This document shows positions 22,405 through 34,562 of a stretch of 64,000 bases of DNA, piece after piece; position 1 is the stretch's first letter, and each line of letters opens with the position of its first letter. Source of the stretch: Botryococcus braunii (lineage: Eukaryota; Chlorophyta; Trebouxiophyceae); assembly GCA_002005505.1 (NCBI GenBank), contig KV908464.1, positions 81,001-145,000 on the forward strand. The letters run 5' to 3'. The notes beneath the pieces are model-generated. The model was not told the DNA's origin. It saw only the letters and a list, made by a program, of their open reading frames with translations, and did no database searches. The translations under genes and the position numbers were made by a program.

Positions 22405-22432
22405 AGAATTAGAGCATGCATGCTCTAATTCT
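22405..22432. repeat. 28-bp perfect palindrome
   Basis: agaattagagcatg followed directly by its reverse complement, with no spacer. A partial direct copy (ttataacagaattag) follows at about 22435-22449. Confidence 0.9.
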
Positions 22433-22814
22433 ATTTATAACAGAATTAGGACATGCACATGGAGGCATGATTATGCTTCCCTTGGGGGTGAGAAAAAATG
22501 TCCGGGATATCTAGACCTGCTCCAGAATCATCAGTGAACTTTTACTTCCAAACTTTATGTAAATGAAGGAAGTTTTGAACAGGAAGCAATGTATGGGATG
22601 TTCGTTCCATGATCATTGATGGAGTGTTACTCGCAATGAAGATTATCACGCAGGCATAGGCTTCATTGGCCGGGATATCTCTTTCAAGATGTTGATGTGA
22701 ACTGTCAATGAAGCGTCGAAGACACGAACAGACGGTTGCCATCTACTTCGCAAGACATATAAATTTTAAACTCCAAGATGGATGACATCAGAGAACGGAC
22801 AAAAACATGCCATA

Positions 22815-23102
22815 CGGAATGTGCATCACTTTCCAAAAAGCTTGCAGAATAACATCTATGCGCGCATCTTGGCGGGTGCGCTGGGGCATGTATGTGACAA
22901 TGGCAGTCTTAGTTTGTGACTCAGGAACTTCTTCTATGTTCAACCATCATTCTGGACACGGAATGTGCATCACTTTCCAAAAAGCTTGCAGAAAAACATC
23001 TATGCGCGCATCTTGGCGGGTGCGCTGGGGCATGTATGTGACAATGGCACTCTTAGTTTGTGACTCAGGAACTTCTTCTATTTTCAACCATCATTCTGAA
23101 CA
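22815..23102. repeat. 144-bp tandem duplication
   Basis: Two adjacent copies (22815-22958 and 22959-23102) differ at about four positions. The period is a multiple of three, so a 155-codon plus-strand frame (22807-23274) runs through both, but its product has no recognisable motif and I do not claim a gene. Confidence 0.9.
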
Positions 23103-23268
23103 CAAGCCTAGGCGACGAAGCACGGTAAAAGGCTACGAGTCAGTGGTTCAAGGAGGTTTCACCAAGATGATCAGTTTGGTGAATATCATGATATATCGCC
23201 AACCATGGAACGTGTTGTGGCAAAACAGCCAGATAGACCCCCCAGATTCTGGGGGCCTTAAACGTATT

Positions 23269-23967
23269 TGTTGAGTTCTGAACATTATTATTGAATGCCT
23301 TGTGCTTTAAGTGATCTTCAGGTGTGCACTATTAGGATATGGGTCCATTGAGAACATAAGGTACCTTGAGACACGTTAGGTTGTGGACGCTTTCGAACAT
23401 AAGGTACAATCTGATCTAGATTACGCGTTTGTGTGAAAGAACTATTAAAGCTGCGATCACCGCACAGTCGAGCAACTGGTTTGGAAAGATACTGGGCACA
23501 TAAGGATGCCAGTCTTGTTCACTCAGCTGCATGTGTTTAAGGAGCAGACAGTCGTCAAGGACTGTAGCTGAGAAACACAAACTTACGACCTGTCTGCTTG
23601 CTTACAGGTGCGGTGACGCAAGGTGTGTATTGGTAATGTGTTCATGTTTGATTGCTTGTTTGTAAGTGAACCATCTTAGTGTACAATCAAGCCCCCCAAA
23701 CAGCTAAGGGACGGAGTCTTGATTGAGTATAGGAAGGTACTTGCTTTCAGCCGTCAGGAGCTTATCCGTGTGTAGATGCTCATTGAAAGATCAACGTGTA
23801 ATGGAACTGGTTTGGAGAGATACTGGGCACATAAGGATGCCAATCTTGTTCACTCAGTTGCATGTGTTTAAAGAGCAGACAGTCGTCAAGGACTGTAGCT
23901 GAGAAACACAAACTTACGACCTGTCTGCTTGCTTACAGGATACGCCAATGCCCATAACCTTTTTACA
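23269..23967 (+). repeat. 5' LTR of copia C, with internal duplication
   Basis: Starts tgttgagttc and ends ctttttaca. It contains a 135-bp direct duplication, 23474-23608 and 23805-23939 (spacing 331 bp). The second copy ends 28 bp before the LTR end. The sequence aacataaggtac occurs twice in the first third. Confidence 0.93.
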
Positions 23968-23980
23968 GGTTATGGGCCCA
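23968..23980 (+). promoter_or_regulatory. Half-tRNA primer-binding site of copia C
   Basis: ggttatgggccca abuts the LTR. It is complementary to the anticodon-arm region of eukaryotic initiator tRNA-Met, the primer mode known for Drosophila copia. Element E has the same 13 bases. Confidence 0.88.
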
Positions 23981-24346
23981 CGCCCTTCCAGCTGAGCCAA
24001 GGGCAGACAGGAGTGCATGTCATCATCGGATGCATCTGTACTGGGTTTTCCACGGACTCGCCTGACGGCAAGAAGAGGAAACAAAGGAACAACTGGATAT
24101 TCACTCAGAAGGCCTACCTACAGAGTCTTCAATCTCTTGGGAAGTTTTTATCGTGAAGCGACCTGAGTTTATCACCCGTCGTCGTTATCGTGAGACCGTC
24201 ATTAGGTCCGGGTGGTCAGGCGTTTGAATTGCTGAAGAACATTTTGCATATTAATCTACACAAGTTAACATGCTAGACATCGAAAGGGTGGAATACTTGG
24301 AGGTGCTGTGGTGTACGCCGGAACGCTGTGAGAGGAAGTGAAGTGT

Positions 24347-25521
24347 ATGGCCAGACCTCAAACTCGTTCTCAAAGCAAGGGTTCTGGAAGTAATCCCAGC
24401 AGTACAGGGACTATGGCAACACCAGCAGGAGGCAGCACAGCCTCCTCAGGAGCTGGACAGTCATGACAGACCACTGGAGGCACTGCAGCTAGCTCGTATG
24501 CATACACAATGAACTCCTCCAATCCCAAGATGGATACGCAGCTGAAGGCTGACCGCACTTATTTCAGGGCCTGGCGTGAAGAGCTGGAGTCCTGCGCAAT
24601 GCAGAAGGGAGCTATGGGAGCTTTGGAGACACCCATGCCTAAGACTGCAGAGAACGCAACAGTAAAACATTTCATTTTACAGTCCGTCCCACCCATGTGG
24701 CAGGACGAAGTCAAACAGCGGGGGAGCGCTTTTGACTTCATTCAGTGGATGGCAGACCGCTGCACTGGAGGGAAGGACAGGGAAAAAACGAGAAGTGGAT
24801 CAAGGGGCTCAAACAAGGCAGTGTGAAGGGAGAGTCAGTGCAAGAATGGTGCCACCGGGTCATCAGTATTGCCGCCTCCGAGGAAGCCAATAACCATCAG
24901 CTGGGCGATCGCCAGATCTGCAGGTATACGTATAAGGGGCTACCTGCAGTCTTGCAAAATGACGCCTGGACGATTACCGCCGCCAAGTCACACCCCTACA
25001 ACATGCTGGAGACGATCCTCACTGCCATTGAGAACTTGGAGTACCAGGATATCCCGTTGGCAGAGTCAGTGCACATCACAGCATCAGCTGCAGCAGCCGT
25101 ACCAGCTCAGGGTGGAATCCCTGGGCCTCCTCAAGGCGCTGAAGCTACACCGGGCGCTGGAGCAGCACCAGGAGTGGGAGCTGGAGCACTTGCTGATGTT
25201 CAGGCCTCCTATGGCCCCTCTGCTCACAACGCTGGAGGCAGGGGGCGAAGGTCTGGACGTGGCAGGAGGCCAAAGGAGGAACTGCCGTGTCGCTTCTGCA
25301 ACAGGACGGGACATTTCTGGAGGGAGTGTCTGGATCTGAAGAGGCTGCAAGCCCTGCATGGCACAATGCAAATGCAAGTGCGGGCCCGGCTCCGTGGTGG
25401 GGCCCTGGAGCTCCTCAGCAAAAGGACAGCTGGTGGGATGCTGGCCACCCCAGAGGAGGCCCTCCCGTGTCAACCTCACATGCTGCTGGATCTGTGTCCA
25501 CTATCTTCCCATTCTTCCTAG
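24347..25521 (+). pseudogene. copia C gag
   Basis: The likely native start is the ATG at 24347 (MARPQTRSQSKGSGSN). The frame is broken by TGA near 24464 and a frameshift near 24785. The UBN2-like gag body follows, then a Gly/Arg-rich patch and a CCHC knuckle CRFCNRTGHFWREC at about 25287-25330. The protease frame begins downstream in a different register. The last ~110 bp lie in the left arm of the inverted repeat. Confidence 0.85.
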
Positions 25522-27357
25522 GCTGGCATCTCCCACCACCACCTCCTTCAGGTGCTGGTGAGCCTATGTTCATTTCATTGAATGTGCTTACCCCTACGTC
25601 TCATGGGGCTTGCAGTACCTCGTGGCAGATAGATAGTGGTGCATCGGTGCACCTTGTAAATGATCTGTCGTTACTACACAACCCTGTCATGCATGCCCAA
25701 CCCCTCCCTCTTCACTTGGCCACTTCTGACGCTAAAGGAGGGATAGTTGCAACTGGGTCTGTGTGTCTTGTCAATGCCAGACAAGGGGTGTTTTAGCTGC
25801 ATAATGTGCAGTGTGTGCACACTGCACACACTAATCTGATTTCTGTCACAGGAGCCATTCAGGATGGAGCGTCATTCCTCACTGACAGTGCAGGTGGGTA
25901 CACGGCCATGAAAGGCCGAGCAGGCTGGTCTGGACAGATTGCCAGAGAGCGAGGGCTGTTTTTTTTTTTTTTAAAATGGGTGTGTCAAGTCCTGAGCCAG
26001 CATGCTGCGCAGCCACAGCCCAGTCCTCATGCTGCCTCGTATCATGCTAGGAAAGGACACGTGTGTATAGATAGACTACTGTGGCATGCAAGGTTGGGTC
26101 ATCTTGGTGTTAAGAACATGACAAGATTGGACAACGAAGATCTGGTAACTGGGATCCATGTGTCTCTTGCTCCATGCTCAGAGTGTCCTACCCAGTGTGA
26201 GTCATGCATACAAGGCAAGCATGCTCGCCCCCCCTTTCCAGCTTCATCCAGAAGCAGAGAGTGTGTTAGATCGAGTGCACGTGGATACTCTGGGGCCCAT
26301 TTCACCAGCTGCCATCATGGGAGAGCGGCTTTCGGTTACTGTGGTTAATGAAAAATCTCATCTGATAGCTTCCTTGGCAGTTAAGTCGAAAGAAGTCATT
26401 CCCAAGGCCCTCATTGAGCTCTTGAAGTACTGGCAGACATTTCATGAGAAAGTGGTGAAGTGTGTGAGATCTGATAGAGGGACATAATTTCTGAATCAGC
26501 AGTTCAAAGAATTTTGTGCTCAGCAGGGCACTAAAATGGAGACCTCAGCTCCATCCACGCCTCAGCAAAATGGACTTGCTGAGCGCATGAATCGGAAACT
26601 TAAGGAGCGCACAAGGACCCTGTTGGTGCACGTTGCAGCAGACCCTTCCCTGTGGAAGGAGGCATTGGAGTCTGCCACCCTGCTTTACAACGTGGGCCCC
26701 ACCACAGGCAGGCCTCTGACCCCTACTGAGATATTTTATGGGGTAAAGCGTGATGTTGCTTCCTTGCGCACATGGGGCTGTGTGACACATGTTCACATTC
26801 CCCCAGGTCAGCGGTCTGTATTTGGACCAAAGACCATTCTAGGCATGTTCACTGGGTATTGCCCACAGTCTAAGGCCTATAGCGTGTACGTAGGCAATGG
26901 TGTATGGAAAGAGAGCAGGGACGTTACGTTCATTGAGCATTTGTGAGGGGGGGAGAGAGTGGGTATGTCTAAGGTGCAACCCGGATATCCATAATGGCTT
27001 TCAGGAGTGTCCTCGCATAGCAGGGGAGGCAATTCCAATGTTCCTATCTCACCAACTGCCATTCCCGTGAAGTTTTGGGAAGCAGAGGATGACCCAGTGG
27101 AGGAGCGCAAGCCCACTGGATCTCCTGCTACCACTGCCAGCTCTCCAGAGGACCACAGCAGGCTGAGGAATTAAGTCGGACCTGTCGCAGGAGCCCCCAA
27201 CAGCCAGGATGGTTCCCCTGCCACACCAGGGACCTCACAGCAGTCCCGGTCAGTGCTGGGACATCTTCAAAATTTAGCTAGGGGTGGTGCTGCAACGCAA
27301 TCGCAACTGGACAAACTGCAGAAGGTGCATGAGGGGGTCAGGTTCCAGGGGAAGTCT
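25409..27357 (+). repeat. Left arm of the 1.95-kb inverted repeat
   Basis: Matches 27364-29312 in reverse orientation with only six bases (caacat) between the arms, centred at 27360.5. The arms are collinear. Long stretches are identical, for example about 190 bp of integrase, while others differ, for example about four sites in the next 66 bp. Confidence 0.93.
25552..26946 (+). pseudogene. copia C protease and integrase, left (direct) arm
   Basis: Protease motif IDSGASVHLVND lies near 25630. A stop after NARQGVF (25794-25796), then the HARLGHLGVKN pre-integrase motif, then the core with DTLGP and SDRGT. A GAA to TAA change near 26485 stops the frame right after SDRGT, where the inverted copy still reads GTEF. 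The glutamate motif QNGLAERMNR and the GVWKESRDVTF block follow. Several frame changes occur, so this copy is dead. Confidence 0.88.
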
Positions 27358-27363
27358 CAACAT

Positions 27364-29312
27364 AGACTTCCCCCAGGAACCACCCTCTCCTCCACCTTCT
27401 GCAGTTTGTCCAGTTGCGCTTGCGTTGCAGCACCACCCCTAGCTAAACTTTGAAGATGTCCCAGCACTGACCCGGACTGCTGTGAGGTCCCTGGTGTGGC
27501 AGGGGAACCATCCTGGCTGCTGGGGGCTCCTGCGACAGGTCCGACTGAATTTCTCAGCCTGCTGTGGTCCTCTGGAGAGCTGGCAGTGGTAGCAGGAGAT
27601 CCAGTGGGCTTGCGCTCCTCCACTGGGTCATCCTCTGCTTCCCAAAACTTCACGGGAATGGCAGTTGGTGAGATAGGAACATTGGAATTGCCTCCCCTGC
27701 CATGCGAGGACACTCATGAAAGCCATTGAGGATATCCGGGTTGCACCTTAGACATACCCACTCTCTCCCCCCCTCTCAAACGCTCAATGAACGTAACGTA
27801 CCTGCTCTCTTTCCATACACCATTGCCTACATACACTCTATAGGCCTTAGGACTGTGGGCAATACCCAGTGAACATACCTGGAATGGTCTTTGGTACAAA
27901 TACAGACCGCTGACCTGGGGGAATGTGAACATGTGCCACACAGCCCCATGTGCGCAAGGAAGCAACATCAGGCTTTACCCCATAGAACATCTCAGTAGGG
28001 GTCAGAGGCCTGCCTGTGGTGGGGCCCACGTTGTAAAGCAGGGTGGCAGACTCCAATGCCTCCTTCCACAGGGAAGGGTCTGCTGCAACGTGCACCAACA
28101 GGGTCCTTGTGCGCTCCTTAAGTTTCCGATTCATGCGCTCAGCAAGTCCATTTTGCTGAGGCGTGGATGGAGCTGAGGTCTCCATTTTAGTGCCCTGCTG
28201 AGCACAAGATTCTTTGAACTGCTGATTCAGAAATTCTGTCCCTCTATCAGATCTCACACACTTCACCACTTTCTCATGAAACGTCTGCAAGTACTTCAAG
28301 AGCTCAATGAGGGCCTGGGGAATGACTTCTTTCGACTTAACTGCTAAGGAAGCGATCAGATGATATTTTTCATCAACCACAGTAACCCAAAACCGCTCTC
28401 CCGTTGATGGCAGCTCGGGAAATGGGCCCACAGTATCCACGTGCACTCGATCTAACACACTCTCTGCAGGTCTGGATGAAGCTGGAAAGGGGGGGCGAGC
28501 ATGCTTGCCTTGTATGCAGGACTCACACTGGGTAGGACACTCTGAGCATGGAGCAAGAGACACATGAATCCCAGTTACCAAATCTTCGTTGTCCAATCTT
28601 GTCATGTTCTTAACACCAAGATGACCCAACCTTGCATGCCACGGTAGTCTATCTATACACACGTGTCCTTTCCTAGCATGATACGAGGCAGCATGAGGAC
28701 TGGACTGTGGCTGCGCAGCATGCTGGCTCAGGAGTAGACACACCCATTCAAAAAAAAAACAGCCCTCGCTCTCTGGCTATCTGTTCAGACCAGCCTGCTC
28801 GGCCTTTCATGGCCGTGTACCCACCTGCACTGTCAGTGAGGAATGACGCTCCGTCCTGAATGGCTCCTTTGACAGAAATCAGATTAGTGTGTGCAATGTG
28901 CACACACTGCACATTATGCAGCTAAAACACCCCTTGTCTGGCATTGACAAGACACACAGACCCAGTTGCAACTATCCCTCCTTTAGCGTCAGAAGTGGCC
29001 AAGTGAAGAGGGAGAGGTTGGGCATGCATGACAGGGTTGTATAGTAACGACAGATCATTTACAAGGTGCACCGATGCACCACTATCTATCTGCCACGAGG
29101 TACTGCAAGCCCCATGAGACGTAGGGGTAAGCACATTCAATGAAATGAACATAGGCTCACCAGCACCTGAAGGAGGTGGTGGTGGGAGATGCCAGCCTAG
29201 GAAGAATGGGAAGATAGTGGACACAGATCCAGCAGCTTGTGAGGTTGACACGGGAGGGCCTCCTCTGGGGTGGCAAGCATCCCACCAGCTGTCTTTTTGC
29301 TGAGGAGCTCAA
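27364..29312 (-). pseudogene. Right arm: inverted copy of copia C late gag, protease and integrase
   Basis: On the minus strand it encodes IDSGASVHLVND (near 29080) and an almost uninterrupted integrase frame at 28743-27847, including SDRGTEF and QNGLAERMNR, then the start of the IN-RT linker (SVLGHLQSLARGG) at 27713-27357. It is better preserved than the direct copy. The arm ends inside gag at gctgaggagctc, after which plus-sense linker sequence resumes. Confidence 0.93.
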
Positions 29313-29703
29313 GGGATCAGAGCTATGAATAGCGCCAGGCTAGGAGGGACTCAGTAGGGGTCCCCATGCATGACCCTGGCTCAGGCTAGGTACTTGTGAG
29401 TGAGCCACCTTTGGTAGGTCTCCCAGATTTGCACATACAGGTTGAGACAGGGGAGGCTATGCTTGGAGAAGATGTTAGCGAGGAGAGTAGTGGGCTAGAA
29501 GTGCTAGCAGCAGGGGAAGCATGTAGCCACTTTAAGTTGGGGGCCAACCATGTTTATGGTGTGCAGTCTCACACAATAGGCGCAGCTCGGGAAAGTCAGA
29601 GCAGTGTGCCTAGGTGTGAGTCCAGGAGAGAGAGAGAGCTGCTGCTTCCACCTGCATTGAGAAAGGTGAGAGATTGTAACGGCGGAGCGCATGAGTCTGG
29701 CAG

Positions 29704-29841
<138 letters not shown>

Positions 29842-29882
29842 GGGAAGGGATTTGACAGTTCTGGCTGTACTGCCGGGTCCCA

Positions 29883-29906
29883 ACATAAGGTACAAAATGT
29901 ACCTTA
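29883..29906 (+). repeat. Short hairpin around the ataaggtac motif
   Basis: ataaggtaca, two bases, then tgtaccttat: perfect 10-bp arms just downstream of the GA tract. The aacataaggtac motif also occurs twice in this element's LTR. Confidence 0.7.
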
Positions 29907-30000
29907 TTCTGGGAATCAGGATCAGAGGGATATAAAAGACAATAGTCCCAGGAGTGCTGACAGCACTGCCGAGTCTCAGCATGAGGTATAGAAGGTACAT

Positions 30001-31599
30001 TATGTCAAGCTGGGAAAGGTCCACGTGCCATCTAACCAGAGGGAAGCCCAATGCTCCCCTCGGTGGGGTTTTTGGCAACAAGCAATGAGGGAAGAGATGG
30101 ATTTCCTTGATACCCATGAGGTTCTAGAATATGTGGACAGACCACATGGACAGAAAGTTATTCCTATCCATTGGATCTTCTCCACTAAAAATGATGCACA
30201 TGGAAATGTTACTCGCTTTAAAGCGAGGTTGGTTGCCCAAGGGTGTAGACAGATCCTTGGGATAGATGTTAGGGAGGTATTTGCACCCACCAGCAGCTAT
30301 GGGGCAAGGAGGGCTGTGCTGGCAGTGGCTGCCACACAGAATCTTGAGATCCACCAAGTGGATATCAAGACGGCTTTTCTCAATGGGGAGTTGGAGGAAG
30401 AGGTCTATAAGACCCAACCACCAGGATTTGAGAATGGCAACACGAGGGTTGTGTGCAAGCTCAGGAAGGCACTATACGGTCTAAAACAAGCCCCACGTGC
30501 TTGGCACAAGACCTTGAGCGACAAGTTCAGCGTGATGGGGTATAGTGTGTGCAAGAGCGATGCGGGCGTATACATCAGGAGGGCCCCTGATGGTAATCTG
30601 TCCTTTTTTCTTGTTTATGTCGATGATCTTCTCATAGTTGCCAGAGTGGTTGCACAGATTCAGTGGGGGAAAGAGTTGTTGAAGAAGGACTTCACCATCC
30701 ATGATTTGGGAGAGGTGAATGATTTCCTGGGGTGTCAGGTCCTGCGCAATAGAGTTCAGGGCACTATTTCCATGAGTTGCACTCCCAAGATTGATGCTCT
30801 TGTGGAAAAGTTTGGCGTTGCTGATGATGGGCGTATGGTTGATACCCCCATGTCCAAGGACTTCTTGACTAGCAGCAGACCCGAGTCCTCAGATGGTATG
30901 TCACATGGGGCAGGTACCCATCTGCCACCTGGTCATCGATACTGCGAGTTATTTAAATCGTTACTGTACATTGCTAATACGACCCGGCCTTACATTTCTC
31001 AGGCTGTTGGAGTGTTGTCAAGGTATAGAATGACACCCACTACCTCACACTGGAATGAGGCCATTCGAGTGCTGAAGTACTTGAGAGATACCAGAGAACT
31101 AGCTCTTACTTTGGGTGGAAAGGGGCCTGAGCTACAAGGCTATGTTGATGCCGACTATGCTGGGGACCTAGACCACATGTATTCCACCACTGGCGATGTC
31201 CTATCGGTCTATGTTAGTGCCGTGGTTTGGGAAAGCAAAAAGCAGAGCTCAGTTGCTACCTCAAATGTGCAAGCCGAGTTTATGGCAGCCGGCCATATTG
31301 TGAAGGAAGCCAACTGGCTTAGGGGCTTCTAGGAAGAGATAGGGGCTGCACCTTGGAGGGTCAAAATTTTCTGTGACAACCAAGGATGCATTTCCAATTT
31401 ACGGAACCCCCTTTATTCCAAATTCACAAAGCATGTTGCAGTAAGCTTCCACTATGCTAGGGAAGCTATGGCACTTGCGCAGGTAGATATCCTCTATGTG
31501 GAATCTGCTCGCAATGTGGCTGACATTATGACCAAGCCACTTGCTAAGCCCGTGTTTGTTGGTCATCGTGATTCAGTAGGTTTAAGAAGATACACATAA
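30001..31599 (+). pseudogene. copia C reverse transcriptase and RNase H
   Basis: RT blocks in order: PIHWIFSTKNDAHGNV, IKTAFLNGELEEEVYK, LRKALYGLKQAPRAWH, and the catalytic YVDDLLIVA near 30619. RNase H follows with VDADYAGD and the tail SARNVADIMTKPLAKP. A single TAG at 31330-31332 interrupts the RNase H region; otherwise the frame is open to TAA at 31597-31599. Two conserved positions look altered (KSLLYIANTTRPYI and NVQAEFMA, where A has PDI and TVEAEFMA). The loss of the RNase H glutamate would be inactivating by itself. Confidence 0.9.
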
Positions 31600-31607
31600 A
31601 GCATGCA

Positions 31608-31619
31608 AGCAAGGGGAAG
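31608..31619 (+). promoter_or_regulatory. Polypurine tract of copia C
   Basis: agcaaggggaag abuts the 3' LTR. Confidence 0.85.
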
Positions 31620-32317
31620 TGTTGAGTTCTGAACATTATCATTGAATGCATTGTGCTTTAAGTGATCTTCATGTGTGCACTATTAGGATTTGGGTCCATT
31701 GAGAACATAAGGTACCTTGAGACACGTTAGATTGTGGACGCTTTCGAACATAAGGTACAATCTGATCTAGATTACGCGTTTGTGTGAAAGAACTATTAAA
31801 GCTGCGATTACCGCACAGTTGAGCAACTGGTTTGGAAAGATACTGGGCACATAAGGATGCCAGTCTTGTTCACTCAGTTGCATGTGTTTAAAGAGCAGAC
31901 AGTCGTCAAGGACTGTAGCTGAGAAACACAAATTTACGACCTGTCTGCTTGCTTACAGGTGCGGTGACGCAAGGTGTGTATTGGTAATGTGTTCATGTTT
32001 GATTGCTTGTTTGTAAGTGAACCATCTTAGTGTACAATCAAGCCTCCAAACAGCTAAGGGACGGAGTCTTGATTGAGTATAGGAAGGTACTCGCTTTCAG
32101 CCGTCAGGAGCTTATCCGTGTGTAGATGCTCATTGACAGATCAATATGTAATGAAACTCGTTTGGAAAGATACTGGGCACATAAGGATGCCAGTCTTGTT
32201 CACTCAGTTGCATGTGTTTAAGGAGCAGACAGTCGTCAAGGACTGTAGCTGAGAAACACAAACTTACGACCTGTCTGCTTGCTTACAGGATACGCCAATG
32301 CCCATAACCTTTTTACA
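31620..32317 (+). repeat. 3' LTR of copia C
   Basis: 698 bp with the same internal 135-bp duplication as the 5' LTR. It is followed by the gtatt target duplication. Confidence 0.93.
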
Positions 32318-32322
32318 GTATT

Positions 32323-32683
32323 GCTGCAACCCCAGAGTTCATTAACTTGTTTTTCAGCTTCAGCAAGATTCGCGTCAAGGACCGCGTGAAAGAAGCTTGA
32401 GCTCACGTGAAAAAGTTTTCAGGAGTTCAATCCCTCCCAAAGAGAGCGCGCCACGTGGTGCACCCGGAGACCCTTGATGTAACGGCAGGAAGCCGCCAGG
32501 TCCTGAAATGTGTAGGATTTTGGGCAGGAAGCTGCCGGGTCCTGAAATGAAGGTTCTGGAAAGTGGCACGCGTCTTGGCGTCGAAGGAAGTCCCGGTGCT
32601 GACCGACTTGTAACAGATTCCGCTGAATGCTCTAACCTGACTGGTGTCTCGTCTCTCTCTCTCTTCCTTTGCCACTATACTTG
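32323..32683. other. Unassigned spacer with a 27-bp repeat
   Basis: Two near-copies of ggcaggaagccgccaggtcc continuing to ctgaaatg lie about 40 bp apart (near 32484 and 32523). No gene is seen. Confidence 0.45.
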
Positions 32684-33750
32684 AAGCGCTGTGTGCGGCG
32701 GGGCTGGTCCCTGCAATGACGCGCATCCTGCAAGAGGGTCCCCGGCAAGACCTCCCCTCCCCCGCACAAACCTGGCCATTTCTCCATCCAGCGTCTGTGC
32801 CCTCGTGGACGCACATGTGGCGCCCTCGCTGGTGGCCCATCGCCCCCTCGTCGGGTGCAGCGTGCTAACCCACCTCATCACCACCAGTCCTAGGATTGGC
32901 TGTGAGGTCTTCCCTGGGACCGCCAGGACTCTGCTGGGCTTCGTTGAGCAGCTTGGGGGCGGGAATGGGGGGGAGGGGGACCCCGTGCGTCTTAAATACC
33001 GGTTTGTTGTTTGTGGTCGCGGGCCCTGGGGTTCTTCAGGGATGCGCTCTGACCACTCGCCGTCGCGCTCGACCTCCTGCATGACCGGCGCTTGGCCCGG
33101 GTTATCGTGAGCTTGCTCGAGTCGGCCTGCCTTCCCCATGTTCTGGCGGGACTGGTAACCGTAACCGTCGTCAGTTCCGTGTAGAGGGCATTCATCATTC
33201 ATTCGGAATGCGCAGTGCCCATCGCCGCCAAGATTGTGCGTCTTATTGATTCGCCCTGCCTGGCAAACGAGGGATTCCTGTAGTGTGCTGTTATGGCGCT
33301 CACCGCGCTTACTTTTTTGTGCGGGTGTGGCGAGGTAGCCTTTCGCCTGGCCCGGAAAGTGGAGGTGACGTTGAAGCTGCTATACAAGCTGGTGCGTATC
33401 TTAGTCCAGGCAGATGGCAGGCGGGGGAGGTCCTTCTTCAGTCTCATTGCGGATCACGTCCGGCACAACCAGAGGCTCATGAAGGAGGGTCTGCATACCG
33501 CTGCCGTGTCAATGGGGCTTGAGAAGCTGATCCGGCACTCGCCCCCCCTTTCTGAAGGACAATCGTGCACAGTTGGTCATGCATAGGAACGAATTGTGGG
33601 CAGCAGCGGCGTCAATCTTACGTTGCGATGAGAAGCGTTACGTGTTGCAAGCCATGGAGTGCCACCTGCTAGAGGAGCTGTGGTGGGAGCTGTGGTGGGA
33701 GCTGACTAATGGCTGTTGAACTTCGCACAGGCATGCTTGCAATAATTGTG
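32684..33750 (+). pseudogene. Decayed partial copy of the ARM/HEAT-like gene
   Basis: Collinear with about residues 216-562 of the intact gene at 59574-61688: it opens with LCAAGLVPAMTRILQE (intact LCAAGLVPAMMRILQE), and later blocks match FRLARKVEVTLKLLYKLVR, FSLIADHVRHNQRLMKEGL and the tail up to cttcgcacaggcatgcttgcaat. Frames change repeatedly, one region of about 100 bp is poorly alignable, and the N- and C-terminal thirds are missing. This is a dead duplicate rather than a second functional gene. Confidence 0.88.
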
Positions 33751-34269
33751 CTTTGGGCGGTGTCTCAGGGCCAAGGCAACACCGCTGCCTAAGAAGCATG
33801 TTTGCGTCTTGCAAAATATTGTCAAGGGCTTCCAGAATTCGTGCGGGGATTGTGGCGCACATGGGACCTGAAACCATAATTAAGATTACCTTATAAAGTG
33901 AAATACCCCGAATAGTGGGAAGTTCCAGTCCATGAATTCATCATGACCATGATCCTAGGATTCAGAGGCCTTTGGAATGAATTTCTACTAACAAACAGTC
34001 ATACCAGCTAATATCAATCTAGGCTCGTATATCTATTTGAAAGTTTGACTATTGAAGAAAATTATCGTTCTCCTAATTTTGCTTTACCGACCCATATCTT
34101 CTGGATCTTAAGGACGTACGTCGGTCTCACTCTGCAGCTACCGTAAGACTCTATTTCGTGGATCGGGAATTGCCCATTGGTAAAATGGCGACGACTTCTG
34201 AAATGTCATACAATCGTCACAACGACGTCACTGTCACTTTTAAATAGGCACTACCATGGTCAGCGCAGT
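33751..34269. other. Unassigned spacer before gypsy F
   Basis: AT-rich sequence with no supported gene or repeat. Confidence 0.4.
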
Positions 34270-34274
34270 TAAAC

Positions 34275-34500
34275 TGTAAAGACAACCATTACCTTGTACT
34301 TCATGTGCGTGCATGGGGAGATCCCGTACAGTTCTCTCTGGTTTTCATATATACTTAGATGAACGCGTACATTCTATAATTGGCCGCTCTGCGTCGCATT
34401 TAAGACGAGAACTTCACGCATTGTAATCAGTCGCTATCTTCGTCTTCATGAACGGATCTCTTTGCCTCAGTCAAATAATCTTCCGCTGATTGCCATAACA
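34275..34500 (+). repeat. 5' LTR of gypsy F
   Basis: tgtaaagaca to ccataaca, 226 bp. Confidence 0.93.
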
Positions 34501-34501
34501 C

Positions 34502-34515
34502 TGGTATCGGCGACA
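34502..34515 (+). promoter_or_regulatory. Primer-binding site of gypsy F
   Basis: tggtatcggcgaca, one base after the LTR, identical to the sites of B and D. Confidence 0.8.
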
Positions 34516-34562
34516 TAGTTGTCGCTTGATCTTGTTGTTTCTTTGGCTTAGGTGCGTTTGTG

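Larger units (their letters stand above)
19306..22804. other. Unassigned 3.5-kb region with palindromes
   Basis: Several frames of 60-160 codons occur on both strands, but none shows a motif, and frames overlap one another without a dominant one. Visible structure is limited to four inverted repeats listed separately. It may be unique host intergenic DNA or an old, unrecognised repeat. Confidence 0.4.

Noticed and set aside
25409..29312. Assembly fold-back as the cause of the inverted repeat
   Set aside because: The arms differ at scattered sites and one arm has a stop the other lacks. A fold-back would give identical arms. Long reads would still be worth having.
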